Below, piece after piece: positions 19,607-28,240 of a DNA stretch of 64,000 bases. This DNA comes from an uncultured Lachnospiraceae bacterium. GTDB lineage: Bacteria > Bacillota > Clostridia > Lachnospirales > Lachnospiraceae. Made by a program: the position numbers and the translations under genes. How positions within the stretch are numbered: the first letter of the stretch is position 1; every line of letters starts with the position of its first letter. The stretch lies in the NCBI GenBank assembly GCA_944383765.1, contig CALWQT010000007.1:53461-117460 (forward strand). Reading direction: 5' to 3'. The notes beneath the pieces were generated by a model. That model was not told where the DNA came from. It was given only the letters and a program-made list of their open reading frames with translations, and ran no database searches.

Positions 19607-19822
19607 TTAGATTTCCAGGTTTTTAAAATTCCTCAGAAGAAATTGGTATTTCAGCTGCGCTGCGTTTAATTCATAGATATAGCAGTCGATCAGGGTAGGA
19701 TCCACAACCTGTTCAAAATGATTCCGTGCCGTATCGATGGCGCTTTTGGTCCGCTCGATTTCTTTTCGGAGTTCCCGCTGCCGTAAATTAGAAGCTCTTC
19801 CGGAAAATTTTAATAGCCTCAT
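19607..19822 (-). CDS. YaaL-like DUF2508 family protein
   Basis: A 71-residue charged helical protein with the DUF2508 pattern: a basic start, RKEIERTKSAIDTARNHFEQ, VVDPTLIDCYIYELNAAQ, and the end YQFLLRNF. The family is widespread in Firmicutes, often near recR or sporulation genes, and its role is unknown. Here it heads a probable operon with the GH13 and glgB genes (19 bases to the next gene). The ATG start has AAAAAGGAGA. Confidence 0.85.
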   Translation of the reverse strand: MRLLKFSGRASNLRQRELRKEIERTKSAIDTARNHFEQVVDPTLIDCYIYELNAAQLKYQFLLRNFKNLEI

Positions 19823-19928
19823 GTTTCCATCTCCTTTTTGAAATAAGTGATGAAGATAGTATGTCTGGGAAATGGAAATATATGCATTATTTTACCACTG
19901 GAAAGACAGGGCAGTCAACAAAAAGGGA

Positions 19929-19957
19929 TTGACATTTGAGGATAAAAGCCTCATAAT
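19929..19957 (+). promoter_or_regulatory. Promoter of the Tad pilus operon
   Basis: A consensus TTGACA (19929-19934) and CATAAT (19952-19957) are 17 bases apart, roughly 100 bases before the first tad gene. The rest of the 233-base divergent gap between DUF2508 and the tad operon has no gene. Confidence 0.7.
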
Positions 19958-20055
19958 AAAAACACGTTCCGTACTTTTATCAAAGTACATGAAAGATTCT
20001 TGTAATCAGCCGATTCAGGCAAATTTTCCAAGAAGACAATGGGAAAAAGGAGAGT

Positions 20056-20559
20056 ATGATATTGCACACAGATGTATGTTTGTGTCTGTTTTTAGCTGTT
20101 TGCTCCTTCAGCGACTGGAAAACCGGAAAAATCCCCTGGTATCTTACCTTGTCAGGACTCTTGTGGGCAGCGGTAAAAGCAGGGAAAGGAATGCTATGGG
20201 GAGTTGGAGCCGGGGCCATCTGTTTTCCGCTTTTTTTATTCCGCATGACCGGGGCGGCAGATATAAAAATGATAGCCGTGATGGTGGGAATTTTAGGACC
20301 GGAAAAGGGCAGCGCTTCTGTTTTTGCCGGGTTACTCCTGGGAGCAGCCTGGTCATTAAAAAAGCTTTTGCATCAGGGAATACTGATGGAGAGGCTGTCT
20401 TATTTCTCTGCCTATGTCAGGCGTTTTCTCATTACAGGACAATGGGAACCTTATTATGTGCCGGAACGGGATGGGAGGCAGGCAGCTATTCCGTTTGCCT
20501 GCTGCCTCTTTCTTGGCACGGTCATTTGCATGGCGTGGAAAAATGGAAGAGTATGGTAA
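20056..20559 (+). CDS. Prepilin peptidase, A24 family (CpaA/TadV-like), copy 1
   Basis: Membrane aspartic peptidase that removes the leader of Flp-type prepilins and TadE-like pseudopilins. The 167 residues contain about four or five membrane segments. The two catalytic aspartates are in CSFSDWKTGKIPW near the start and in the TGAADIKM variant of the GxGDxK motif. The alanine in place of the second glycine is slightly unusual. The start at 20056 has AAAAAGGAGA 3-8 bases before it. It opens the pilus operon and ends just before the ribosome site of the CpaE-like gene. A second A24 peptidase lies later in the same operon. Confidence 0.85.
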   Translation: MILHTDVCLCLFLAVCSFSDWKTGKIPWYLTLSGLLWAAVKAGKGMLWGVGAGAICFPLFLFRMTGAADIKMIAVMVGILGPEKGSASVFAGLLLGAAWSLKKLLHQGILMERLSYFSAYVRRFLITGQWEPYYVPERDGRQAAIPFACCLFLGTVICMAWKNGRVW

Positions 20560-20573
20560 AGGAGGAGGGAACT

Positions 20574-21581
20574 GTGAAGAAAGTCATGGCAGTCTGGGAC
20601 AGGGACATATGCTATGCCAGCCGTCTGGCTGATTTTATCAATGGGAAAGGAGGGATTGGATACCGGGTAGTGCCATTTTCATCGGAATCCTGTTTTCTGG
20701 AATACAGCAGGTCTCATGAAGTGGCTCTGCTGCTTGCAGGGACAGGGATATCAGATTCCTGTCTGGAAACAGTGCCAGCGGAACGGATTGTATATCTGGA
20801 AGAAGAAAGAAGGACAGAGGAAGAAAAAATACCGGCTGTTTATAAATATCAGAGTGCAGAACAGGTGATGCGCAGGATAGCAGCCCTGATGGTGGATAAA
20901 AAAGAAGGGAAATCGGTAGCGCTGAGGGAAAGGGGAAAAGTTATTGGTGTGTATTCCCCGGCAGGACGATGTGGAAAGACAGGATTTTCCCTGGCGCTGG
21001 CCAGGGAATGGGCGGATAAGAAACGGGTTTTGTATGTTAATCTGGAGATGTGTTCCGGATTTCAGATCCTGGCTGGGGAATCTTACCGGAAGTGCCTGTC
21101 AGACCTTCTGTATGTTTATGGGAGTGGGACCTGTGCCTGGGAAGGGATAGGGGCATTTGTGTATCACTGGGGAGGAGTGGATTATATTCCTCCAGTAAGA
21201 TATCCGGAAGACCTGGAAAACATGGATGGAGAAGAACTGGCGGCTTTTCTGGAGGAGCTGGCAGCGGAAGGCGGGTATGACATACTGGTTGTAGATATGG
21301 GGGCTATGGCCGGGCATAGCGCAGATGTGATGGAAATCTGTGATCTGACATATCTGCCGGTTTTAGAAGACAGGATTTCCCAGGCCAAGATAAAGGAATT
21401 TGAGGATTATCTGGACCGCTCCGGCCGGGATGGAATCTGGGAACGTCTGAAGAAATTAAGATTTCCCACAGAGGGACAGTGGGGATTTGATGGGAATGAT
21501 CCGGATCAGGTCCGGTGGGGAGAAATGGGAAGGCTGGCAAAACAGCTGGTGGGGGAGGCAGAATGGATTGAGGAAATATAA
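20574..21581 (+). CDS. CpaE/TadZ-like P-loop ATPase
   Basis: MinD/ParA-type ATPase that in Tad systems helps place the pilus machine at the membrane or pole. The 335 residues begin with a receiver-like domain (about 1-100, MAVWDRDICYASRL). The MinD-like domain follows, with a Walker A variant GVYSPAGRCGKTGFS (Lys135) and a later DILVVDMGAMAG strand. The start is GTG at 20574, chosen because GGAGGAGGG lies directly upstream, right after the stop of the first peptidase gene. The open frame extends further upstream, but that part only shadows the peptidase gene. Its 3' end overlaps the cpaF start by 14 bases. Confidence 0.85.
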   Translation: MKKVMAVWDRDICYASRLADFINGKGGIGYRVVPFSSESCFLEYSRSHEVALLLAGTGISDSCLETVPAERIVYLEEERRTEEEKIPAVYKYQSAEQVMRRIAALMVDKKEGKSVALRERGKVIGVYSPAGRCGKTGFSLALAREWADKKRVLYVNLEMCSGFQILAGESYRKCLSDLLYVYGSGTCAWEGIGAFVYHWGGVDYIPPVRYPEDLENMDGEELAAFLEELAAEGGYDILVVDMGAMAGHSADVMEICDLTYLPVLEDRISQAKIKEFEDYLDRSGRDGIWERLKKLRFPTEGQWGFDGNDPDQVRWGEMGRLAKQLVGEAEWIEEI

Positions 21582-22788
21582 GGAGGAATCCTGGGAGCGT
21601 CTGAAAAGACAGGTAAGAGAGCGGCTGGGGGCGTGCTGTGAAATGGATGACCAGGAATTATACCGGATCATTGATCAGGAAATACAGGCATTGGGTCAGG
21701 AAAGCTGCCTGACGTTAGAGGACTCCTGGAAGTTCCGGAAAAAACTGTTTGATTCTTTCCGGAGGCTGGGGATTCTCCAGGAGATCATGGAGATGGAAGG
21801 AGTTACGGAAATTATGGTGAATGGACCGGAGCGTATTTTTGTGGAAGAAAAGGGAGCAATCCGGCAGTGGCATGGGGCGTTTGAATCGGGGGAACAGCTG
21901 GAAGACACCATTCAGCAGATCGTCAGCGGGGTAAACCGTATCGTGAATGTCTCGGAACCCATCGCAGACGCCAGGCTTCCGGATGGTTCCCGGGTCCATA
22001 TTGTACTGCCGCCGGTATCTCTGGACGGACCTGCTGTGACCATACGGAAATTTCCGGAACCAATGACCATGGATAAACTGATCGCCATGAAAGCCATCAC
22101 AGCAGAAGCCGGAAGGTTTCTGGAGATGGCAGTAAAGGCAAAGTATAACATATTTATCAGCGGTGGCACGGGATCGGGAAAAACCACATTTTTAAACGCG
22201 TTGTCAGCGTTTATTCCTCCGGAGGAAAGGATTGTGACCATTGAAGATTCTGCGGAACTTCAGATCAGCCAGAGCCCTAATCTGGTAAGGCTGGAAACCA
22301 GGAATGATAACGGGGAAGGAAGCCGGCCAATTTCGGTGGGAGACCTGATCAAAGCTTCCCTGCGTATGCGGCCGGACCGTATCATTGTGGGAGAAGTAAG
22401 GGGAGCAGAAGCCTTTCACCTGCTGTCTGCTTTCAATACCGGTCATGATGGCTCTTTAAGCACCGGTCACGGGAACAGTACGGCAGATATGCTGGCCAGG
22501 CTGGAAACTATGGTACTGATGGGAGCTGCACTGCCCCTGCCTGCTATCAGGAGCCAGATCGCATCGGCGCTGGACATTATGGTACATCTGGGACGGCTCA
22601 GGGACAAAAGCAGAAAAGTACTGGAAATCACAGAGATTGGAGGGTTGGAAGATGGGACGATCAGGCTCAATCCCCTGTTCCGGTTCCGGGAAGAAGGGGA
22701 GAAAAATGGTCAGGTGGAGGGGTATCTGGAAAAAACGGGAGAGTTGGAACATCGGGAAAAACTCACAGCTTCCGGTCTTGGATTATGA
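21568..22788 (+). CDS. cpaF: CpaF/TadA-family secretion ATPase
   Basis: Hexameric cytoplasmic ATPase that powers Flp pilus assembly. The 406-residue protein has a helical N-terminal region, then the type II/IV secretion ATPase fold. Walker A is SGGTGSGKTTF (Lys205), the Asp box is IVTIEDSAELQ, Walker B lies near DRIIVGEVRG, and the His box is SLSTGHGNS. The start is uncertain. I prefer TTG at 21568, which has GGGGGAGG 9 bases upstream and overlaps the previous gene by 14 bases. An upstream ATG at 21490 would create a 92-base overlap. The 3' end overlaps tadB. Confidence 0.92.
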   Translation: MRKYKEESWERLKRQVRERLGACCEMDDQELYRIIDQEIQALGQESCLTLEDSWKFRKKLFDSFRRLGILQEIMEMEGVTEIMVNGPERIFVEEKGAIRQWHGAFESGEQLEDTIQQIVSGVNRIVNVSEPIADARLPDGSRVHIVLPPVSLDGPAVTIRKFPEPMTMDKLIAMKAITAEAGRFLEMAVKAKYNIFISGGTGSGKTTFLNALSAFIPPEERIVTIEDSAELQISQSPNLVRLETRNDNGEGSRPISVGDLIKASLRMRPDRIIVGEVRGAEAFHLLSAFNTGHDGSLSTGHGNSTADMLARLETMVLMGAALPLPAIRSQIASALDIMVHLGRLRDKSRKVLEITEIGGLEDGTIRLNPLFRFREEGEKNGQVEGYLEKTGELEHREKLTASGLGL

Positions 22789-23515
22789 CCGTTATCATCT
22801 CTCCTGGAAAGAAAGGGGAAAATACCTGGCAGAGGGAACATTTCTCTGCGGGATCACATCTTATGTATTTTACAGGAACTGGAAAGCATTTCTTATTTTT
22901 CTGCCGTTTGGCATTTTGTTTCCCGAAATCAAGAAAAAAGAACTGAAGAAAAAGCGGAAAGAACGTCTGGCGTCTGAGTTCAAGGAAGGAATCCGGGTTC
23001 TGTCCTCTTCTCTGGGAGCAGGATATTCCATTGAACATGCGTTTATTCACAGTGCAGAGGAACTGAAGGCTGTGTTCGGCAGCGACAGCCTGATCGTCCG
23101 GGAGTTTTCCCATATCGCCCAGCAGCTGCAGTGGAACCGTCCGGTGGAAGAACTTCTGCAGGATTTTGGCAGAAGGAGCGGACTGGAAGATATAAGAAAT
23201 TTTTCCCAGGTTTTTCAGGCAGCAAAGAGGAGCGGAGGTCATCTGAGCAGCATTATGGATTACACAGCCGGTATTATCAGGGATAAGATCCAGGTCCAGG
23301 AAGATATTCAGGCGGCTACCGCCTCCAGAAGAATGGAACAGAAGGTCATGAGTGTGCTTCCTTATGGTGTAGCGCTGTATGTGGATGCTGCTTCGCCGGG
23401 ATTTTTCCAGGTTATGTATACCACCGGAACCGGCCGTCTGGTGATGACAGTATGTCTGGGAATCTATGCAGCGGCTCTGGTGCTGGCAGACCGGATACTG
23501 GATATTGAGGTATAG
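22706..23515 (+). CDS. tadB: TadB-like pilus platform protein (T2SSF)
   Basis: Inner platform protein of the Flp pilus, working with TadC above the CpaF ATPase. About 269 residues. One or two membrane segments near 55-85 precede a cytoplasmic T2SSF domain (ASEFKEGIRVLSSSLGAGYS, FSQVFQAAKRSGGHLSSIMD). Two membrane segments close the C-terminus (ALYVDAASPGFFQVMY, MTVCLGIYAAALVLAD). The start is unsure. ATG at 22706 has an AAGGGGAG site but overlaps cpaF by 83 bases. A TTG at 22778 would overlap by only 11 bases but lacks a clear site. Three bases separate it from tadC. Confidence 0.85.
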   Translation: MVRWRGIWKKRESWNIGKNSQLPVLDYDRYHLSWKERGKYLAEGTFLCGITSYVFYRNWKAFLIFLPFGILFPEIKKKELKKKRKERLASEFKEGIRVLSSSLGAGYSIEHAFIHSAEELKAVFGSDSLIVREFSHIAQQLQWNRPVEELLQDFGRRSGLEDIRNFSQVFQAAKRSGGHLSSIMDYTAGIIRDKIQVQEDIQAATASRRMEQKVMSVLPYGVALYVDAASPGFFQVMYTTGTGRLVMTVCLGIYAAALVLADRILDIEV

Positions 23516-23518
23516 AGG

Positions 23519-24724
23519 ATGGACAGGAAAAAAAGACGGGGGATGCAGATACTGGCAATTGCTGCCGGATTTCTGATGTATGGAGCAGCCTGGGCCACAG
23601 AGGGAGGAACCGGACAGAGGCTGGAAAGAAAGGAACACGGGGAAGGTTCCCAGATCTATTCTCTGGAAGTGGACGGGCTTTTAGATGGGCAAGCCATAGT
23701 GGAAGTGCCTGTGCGGGAAAGGGCATATTCCCTGGAAGAGGCGGAGACGATTTTTGCCCGGATCTGGGAACAGCTTCCGGCTCAGGTCCTGAATGGGAAT
23801 CCGTCGGCAGATGAAGTCCGGATGGACCTTGTACTTCCAGGCTGGTGGGAAGAATACGGGGTGGATATTCAGTGGAAAACAGACGGTGAGATCATTGACA
23901 GTACTGGAAAACTCCATAATCAGGAAATTCCCCGGGAAGGCAGACAGGTCTGCCTGGAAGCGGTTTTGTCTGACGGACGGCATGAAACCAGCCGGAAACT
24001 AGACCTGACTGTATTTCCGCCGGAAATGACGGAAGAGGAACAGAAAGTAGGGAGGTTTTTACAGGAACTGGACCATGCAGACAGAGAGCAGGAAGGACAG
24101 GACTATCTGGATCTTCCGGAAACGTTTGAGGGGAGGCCGCTTCGCTATGAAAGACCGGGGATACGGGAGTTCTGGGCATTGCCGTTTCTGGGAATCGGTG
24201 CAGCGGTTCTGATAGAAATAAAAGAGAAGGAACGGAAAAAGCAGGAAAAAGAAAAGAGAGATTTTCTGCTGATGCGGGACTATCCGGAAATTCTGTCCAA
24301 ACTGGCTGTATTTCTGGGAGCAGGAATGACAGTGCGGGCTTCCTGGGAACAGATTGTAAGGCGATATGAGAAAGAACTGGAAGAAGGAAGGATCAGCAGG
24401 CGCCCGGCTTATGAGGAGATGAAAAAAACTCTGGCAGACATGGAAAAACGGGTACCGGAAGGGAAAGCCTATCAGGAGTTTGGCAGGGCCTGCGGTCTGC
24501 TGCCTTACCGGAAACTGGCAGGTTTTCTGGAACAGAACCGGAGAGAAGGAATGAAAAATTTGAGAAATCTTATGAAACTGGAAATGGCAGCGGCTTTTGA
24601 AGAGAGAAAGAATCTGGCGAGAAAGCAGGGGGAAGAGGCATCTACCAGGCTGCTGGTACCCCTGTTCCTGATGCTGGCCGTGGTAATGGCTATGGTGATG
24701 GTGCCGGCGCTGCTGTCCTTTTAG
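23519..24724 (+). CDS. tadC: TadC-like platform protein with an extra secreted N-terminal domain
   Basis: A 401-residue protein that begins with a signal-like segment (ILAIAAGFLMYGAAWATEG), followed by about 150 residues that should face outward. This part resembles atrophied bacterial Ig-like domains (VDIQWKTDGEIIDSTGKLHN and a following beta-rich stretch). A membrane segment near 218-235 (FWALPFLGIGAAVLI) leads into a T2SSF/TadC cytoplasmic domain (YPEILSKLAVFLGAGMTVRA, FLEQNRREGMKNLRNLMKLE). A final membrane segment (LLVPLFLMLAVVMAMVMV) ends the chain. Ordinary TadC lacks the secreted front part. The ATG follows tadB by 3 bases. The ectodomain could contact the growing pilus or the wall (inference). 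Confidence 0.82.
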   Translation: MDRKKRRGMQILAIAAGFLMYGAAWATEGGTGQRLERKEHGEGSQIYSLEVDGLLDGQAIVEVPVRERAYSLEEAETIFARIWEQLPAQVLNGNPSADEVRMDLVLPGWWEEYGVDIQWKTDGEIIDSTGKLHNQEIPREGRQVCLEAVLSDGRHETSRKLDLTVFPPEMTEEEQKVGRFLQELDHADREQEGQDYLDLPETFEGRPLRYERPGIREFWALPFLGIGAAVLIEIKEKERKKQEKEKRDFLLMRDYPEILSKLAVFLGAGMTVRASWEQIVRRYEKELEEGRISRRPAYEEMKKTLADMEKRVPEGKAYQEFGRACGLLPYRKLAGFLEQNRREGMKNLRNLMKLEMAAAFEERKNLARKQGEEASTRLLVPLFLMLAVVMAMVMVPALLSF

Positions 24725-24752
24725 AAAGAGGAAACAGGAAAGGAGAACGTGT

Positions 24753-24932
24753 ATGGATTGGAAAAAACAATGGGTTGCTTTTTGGACGGAAGAAGATGGA
24801 GTGGGAGTGATCGAAGTGGTGCTGATCCTGGTGGTGCTCATTGGCCTGGTCATTATTTTTAAAAAACAGATCAGTGCCCTTCTGGAAAATATTTTCAAGG
24901 AAATCAATAAACAGTCAAAAGAGGTGTATTAA
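24753..24932 (+). CDS. Flp1-family type IVb pilin
   Basis: The likely major pilin of the system. The 59-residue protein has a short charged leader, then a hydrophobic helix. Cleavage after Gly16 would place Glu21 at +5 (EEDG then VGVIE), matching the prepilin peptidase rule. The hydrophobic stretch VVLILVVLIGLVIIF and a short charged tail are as in Flp1-like pilins. AGGAAAGGAG precedes the ATG. The stop codon overlaps the next start (TAATG), implying coupling. Confidence 0.9.
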   Translation: MDWKKQWVAFWTEEDGVGVIEVVLILVVLIGLVIIFKKQISALLENIFKEINKQSKEVY

Positions 24933-26824
24933 TGAGAAAATGCGGCCAGATCACAGTGTTTTTCAGTATGGCCCTGCTGTGTATCCTGGCGCTCCTGTGC
25001 GGACTTTTAGAGTCCGCCAGGACGGCAGGGGCAAGATGTTATCTCAGGACGGCGGCAAATTCTTCTCTGGACTCTGTAATGGCAGGATATCATAAAGGGC
25101 TTTGGGACAGGTACCGGATCTTACTGAGGGAATACAGCGGAGAAAAAGAACTGGAAGAGGAATTTTCCAGGTATTTTCAGGGATATTTAGAGGCAGCAGG
25201 CTGGTATCCGGTGGAAACGGAAAATATTTGTGTGGATAACATTGAAACAATCATGGATCACGGTGGAAAAGCTCTGAGTAAACAGGTACTGGATTATATG
25301 CAATACGGAATCTGGGCCATGGAGTTTTCTGTGGAAGAAGGAGAGAGTCTGTGGAAAGGACTGAAGGAGGCCCAGGCAGTCCAGGAGACTTCCAGGCTGT
25401 ATGCCGGCTGCGGAGAGACAGCCCTGGAACTGGAAGAGGCTTTGGAAAGGATAGCCGCCTGTCAGGAACGGCAGCAGGAACTTTATGGAGAAGCAGTCCA
25501 TGAACTGGAGGAGGGAAATGGAGAAGGATTTTTGAAAACGGGAAAAACATTAATAAAGGAATTGGAGAAGATTCCGGAAGCGGTTGAGGATTATGGGCGG
25601 AAAGCGGACGATTTCTGGAAAGAACTGGAGCAGGTCCACAGCCAGGTAGAACGGAACATGCAGGAGATGTCTCCCCAGATGCAGGCAGCTGCCAGGGAAG
25701 AATATGAAAGTTATCGCACTTATGGGGATAAAAACGGAGAGAGAAGGCAGGAAATAGAGGAGCTGACAGCTCGTTCTCAAAGAAACCGGGTGCTGACGGA
25801 AGCTGTCATGGAGGAAGCAGAAAGGGTGATGGAGGAACTGGAGACTGAGGAAGACAGCGAGGAAGAAGAGGAACTTTCTATGTGGGAACCAGTGAGCTCC
25901 CATATGAGAGAATTTGAAAGGAAAACTCTTTCCTGTACCTATGGAACAGCAGATAAAGCAACGCAAAAACTGTTGGAGCAGGTAGGGGAGAAGCTGGGAA
26001 ACGGGCTTTTGCAGATGGTTCTGCCGGAAGGGACCCAAATATCGGAAGAAAAACTGGCTTCCGGAAAACTCCTTTCAGAATCTATGGATCATGATGGAAA
26101 CCAGGCCAGCCAGGAAGAACTCTGGAAAGAGATGAAGGACCGGCTGGTCATGGGAGAATACTGCAGGTATTTTTTCTCTGATTTTCTGGATTACCGGGAA
26201 GGGGAACTGGCTTACCAGTTGGAATATCTGCTGCATGGAGACAGGGGGGACAGAGAAAATCTGGCAGGAGCAGCAGCCAGAATCCTGGCAGTCCGGGAAG
26301 GGATGAACCTGATCCATATTCTGGGCAGCAGTCAGAAAAGAGAAGAAGCCAGAGCACTTGCGGCGGCTGTAGTGGGAATAGCAGGGCTGCCTCCTCTGGT
26401 GGAGGTGATGGCGCTTATGATCATGGGAATCTGGGCCCTGGGTGAATCAGCAGAAGACCTGAAAGCTTTGTACCGGGGAAAAAAGGTTCCGTTTGTGAAA
26501 GGAGAGGAAGACTGGAAGCTGAGCCTGGAGGGATTGCTGGAAATAGGGAGAGGAGGAAGCGCAGAGGGAGAAGGCGGAGAAAAGGGGATAGGATATGAGA
26601 GTTATCTGAAACTGCTCCTGCTTGCAGCGGACCAGGAAAGGACCCGATTCCGCATGATGGATGTCATGGAGGATACCATAGGACGGGGAGAACCTGGCTT
26701 TTCCCTGAAACAGTGTGGAAGCAGGATAGAAATCACTGCGTATGTGACAGCCAGACATTTGTTTTTCCGGGAACATGGGCTGGGAGATTATGGACTGGAT
26801 ATGGCTGTAGCCAGGTCTTATTAG
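24932..26824 (+). CDS. DUF5702-family Tad-associated membrane protein
   Basis: A 630-residue protein starting with a pseudopilin-like membrane segment (CGQITVFFSMALLCILALLCGLL). This is the pattern of DUF5702 proteins that accompany Flp pilin genes in Clostridia. The long remainder is rich in Glu, Gln and Lys, with helical and coiled-coil stretches (about 160-310), and should lie outside the membrane. Another hydrophobic patch near 480-500 (AAAVVGIAGLPPLVEVMALM) may be a second membrane or buried segment. Its role in the pilus is unknown; by position it is comparable with TadG-type minor components. The start overlaps the pilin stop. Confidence 0.8.
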   Translation: MRKCGQITVFFSMALLCILALLCGLLESARTAGARCYLRTAANSSLDSVMAGYHKGLWDRYRILLREYSGEKELEEEFSRYFQGYLEAAGWYPVETENICVDNIETIMDHGGKALSKQVLDYMQYGIWAMEFSVEEGESLWKGLKEAQAVQETSRLYAGCGETALELEEALERIAACQERQQELYGEAVHELEEGNGEGFLKTGKTLIKELEKIPEAVEDYGRKADDFWKELEQVHSQVERNMQEMSPQMQAAAREEYESYRTYGDKNGERRQEIEELTARSQRNRVLTEAVMEEAERVMEELETEEDSEEEEELSMWEPVSSHMREFERKTLSCTYGTADKATQKLLEQVGEKLGNGLLQMVLPEGTQISEEKLASGKLLSESMDHDGNQASQEELWKEMKDRLVMGEYCRYFFSDFLDYREGELAYQLEYLLHGDRGDRENLAGAAARILAVREGMNLIHILGSSQKREEARALAAAVVGIAGLPPLVEVMALMIMGIWALGESAEDLKALYRGKKVPFVKGEEDWKLSLEGLLEIGRGGSAEGEGGEKGIGYESYLKLLLLAADQERTRFRMMDVMEDTIGRGEPGFSLKQCGSRIEITAYVTARHLFFREHGLGDYGLDMAVARSY

Positions 26825-26843
26825 AGAAGGGAGGTAAAAACAG

Positions 26844-27776
26844 GTGTCCTTTTTTCAGTGTGCTCATACAAAGGACCGTTCAGGTCCGGGAACCAATAAT
26901 GTGACTCTCCAAGTACGAAATCCCCTGAATCAAAAGCAAAAAAATATGGCTGGAAAAAGGGCATCTTTTTCTGCAGCCCTGAAAGGGAGCATGACGGCAG
27001 AAGCGGCGGTGGGTCTGACCTTGTTTTTGTTTTTTATTGTGGTCATGGCTATGCCTCTTAAGATCATGACTGCCAGGAGACAGCTTCAGGCGGCTTTGGA
27101 AGCAGAAGGAGAGAGGATAGCCAGATATGCCTATCTTCTGGAGAATGAGGAGAAGGGGCAGGGGCAGGGAGATAACCCATTGGCCGGACTTTCCGGCACG
27201 GCAATCGCCCTGATGGTCCAGAAGGAGTTGGAAAACCGTATCCAGGATGGCATGGTGTCCGATTTTTCCTGCAGAAAGAGCAGGGTGATGGAAGACGGGG
27301 AGACCATAGACCTGATCATGGATTATAACGTAAAACTGCCTTTTTCTGTATTTTCCCTATCCAAGATTTCCCAGCAGGTCAGATGTATCCGCCGGGCATG
27401 GACGGGAAAAGAAGGAAAAAATCTGGATAAGGATCAGACCAATGAGGAAGATGATGGGGACCAGATCGTATATGTAGGAAAGGGCAGCAGCCGGTATCAC
27501 AGAAGCCGGACCTGTCATTATCTGTATAACAATATAGCGGCGGTGGAATGGGAACAGCTGGCCAGTCTGACCAATGGGTCAGGCAGGGCGTACAGGCCCT
27601 GTGTCCGGTGCGGTCAGAAGGTGACAGGAGGAACGGTATATGTGATGCCGGAAGGAGAGACTTATCATAGCAGAAAAGACTGTTCTGCTATTATGGCCTA
27701 TGTGCAGGCGGTACCTTTGAAACGTGTCCGGAATCTGGGGGAGTGTTCCTATTGTGCCGGAAAAGAACTGGAATAG
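26844..27776 (+). CDS. TadE-like minor pilin with two C-terminal HCCC (Ada-like zinc) modules
   Basis: A 310-residue protein with a GTG start after AGGGAGG. A polar leader of about 45 residues precedes the TadE-type membrane helix (KGSMTAEAAVGLTLFLFFIV), where Glu after the SMTA motif is typical of pseudopilins. After a central region come two similar modules. The first (about 208-262) has YHRSRTC, then RPCVRC. The second (about 265-308) has YHSRKDC, then ECSYC. Each offers His-x4-Cys and Cys-x2-Cys, a plausible zinc site resembling Ada or zinc-ribbon folds. They would sit outside the cell. I know of no standard role for such modules in Tad pili. Confidence 0.8.
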   Translation: MSFFQCAHTKDRSGPGTNNVTLQVRNPLNQKQKNMAGKRASFSAALKGSMTAEAAVGLTLFLFFIVVMAMPLKIMTARRQLQAALEAEGERIARYAYLLENEEKGQGQGDNPLAGLSGTAIALMVQKELENRIQDGMVSDFSCRKSRVMEDGETIDLIMDYNVKLPFSVFSLSKISQQVRCIRRAWTGKEGKNLDKDQTNEEDDGDQIVYVGKGSSRYHRSRTCHYLYNNIAAVEWEQLASLTNGSGRAYRPCVRCGQKVTGGTVYVMPEGETYHSRKDCSAIMAYVQAVPLKRVRNLGECSYCAGKELE

Positions 27777-27794
27777 CAGGAGGGAAGCAGGAAG

Positions 27795-28223
27795 ATGAAA
27801 GAGATTGTGATGTTAGGATTTTTAGCGGTATCGGTCTGGCAGGATCTGAAAAGGCAGGAAATTGATGTGTGGGTTTATCTGGTATTTGGCAGTCTCATCT
27901 GGTTTTGCCGGCTGTGTTCTGAGGGACCGTTGGACCTGTCTAGGGAAGTAGTGAATGTGATCCCAGGGCTTTTGATGGTAGCGCTTTCCAGATGGTCCGG
28001 AGGAGCTTTGGGTGAAGGGGATGGATGGTTTTTTGTGGTGTCAGGAATTATGCTGGGATTTTACCGGAATACGGCAGCAATCACAGCAGGAATCCTGTTT
28101 TGCGGTCTCTGGTGCGGAGGAATGTTTGTGTGGAACAGAAGAAAAGGGATAGGATCAGCTGGAAAAACAGTACCATTTCTGCCATTTGCGGCTCTGGGGG
28201 TAATGGGAAGCTGGCTGGTATAA
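27795..28223 (+). CDS. Prepilin peptidase, A24 family, copy 2
   Basis: A 142-residue membrane protein with about four spans. The first catalytic Asp is in SVWQDLKRQEIDVWV and the second is in the motif GALGEGDGWFF, a GxGD match, although Lys at the usual following position is replaced. It is shorter and diverged from copy 1 in the same operon. The two may be specialised for the Flp pilin and the TadE-like proteins. CAGGAGGGAAG precedes the ATG. Confidence 0.78.
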   Translation: MKEIVMLGFLAVSVWQDLKRQEIDVWVYLVFGSLIWFCRLCSEGPLDLSREVVNVIPGLLMVALSRWSGGALGEGDGWFFVVSGIMLGFYRNTAAITAGILFCGLWCGGMFVWNRRKGIGSAGKTVPFLPFAALGVMGSWLV

Positions 28224-28240
28224 AGAAAGGAAGGAACCGT

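Noticed and set aside
19872..20573. Long open frame extending the CpaE-like ATPase gene upstream
   Set aside because: The upstream part runs out of frame through the first prepilin peptidase gene and shows no domain. The real start is the GTG at 20574 with its own strong ribosome site.
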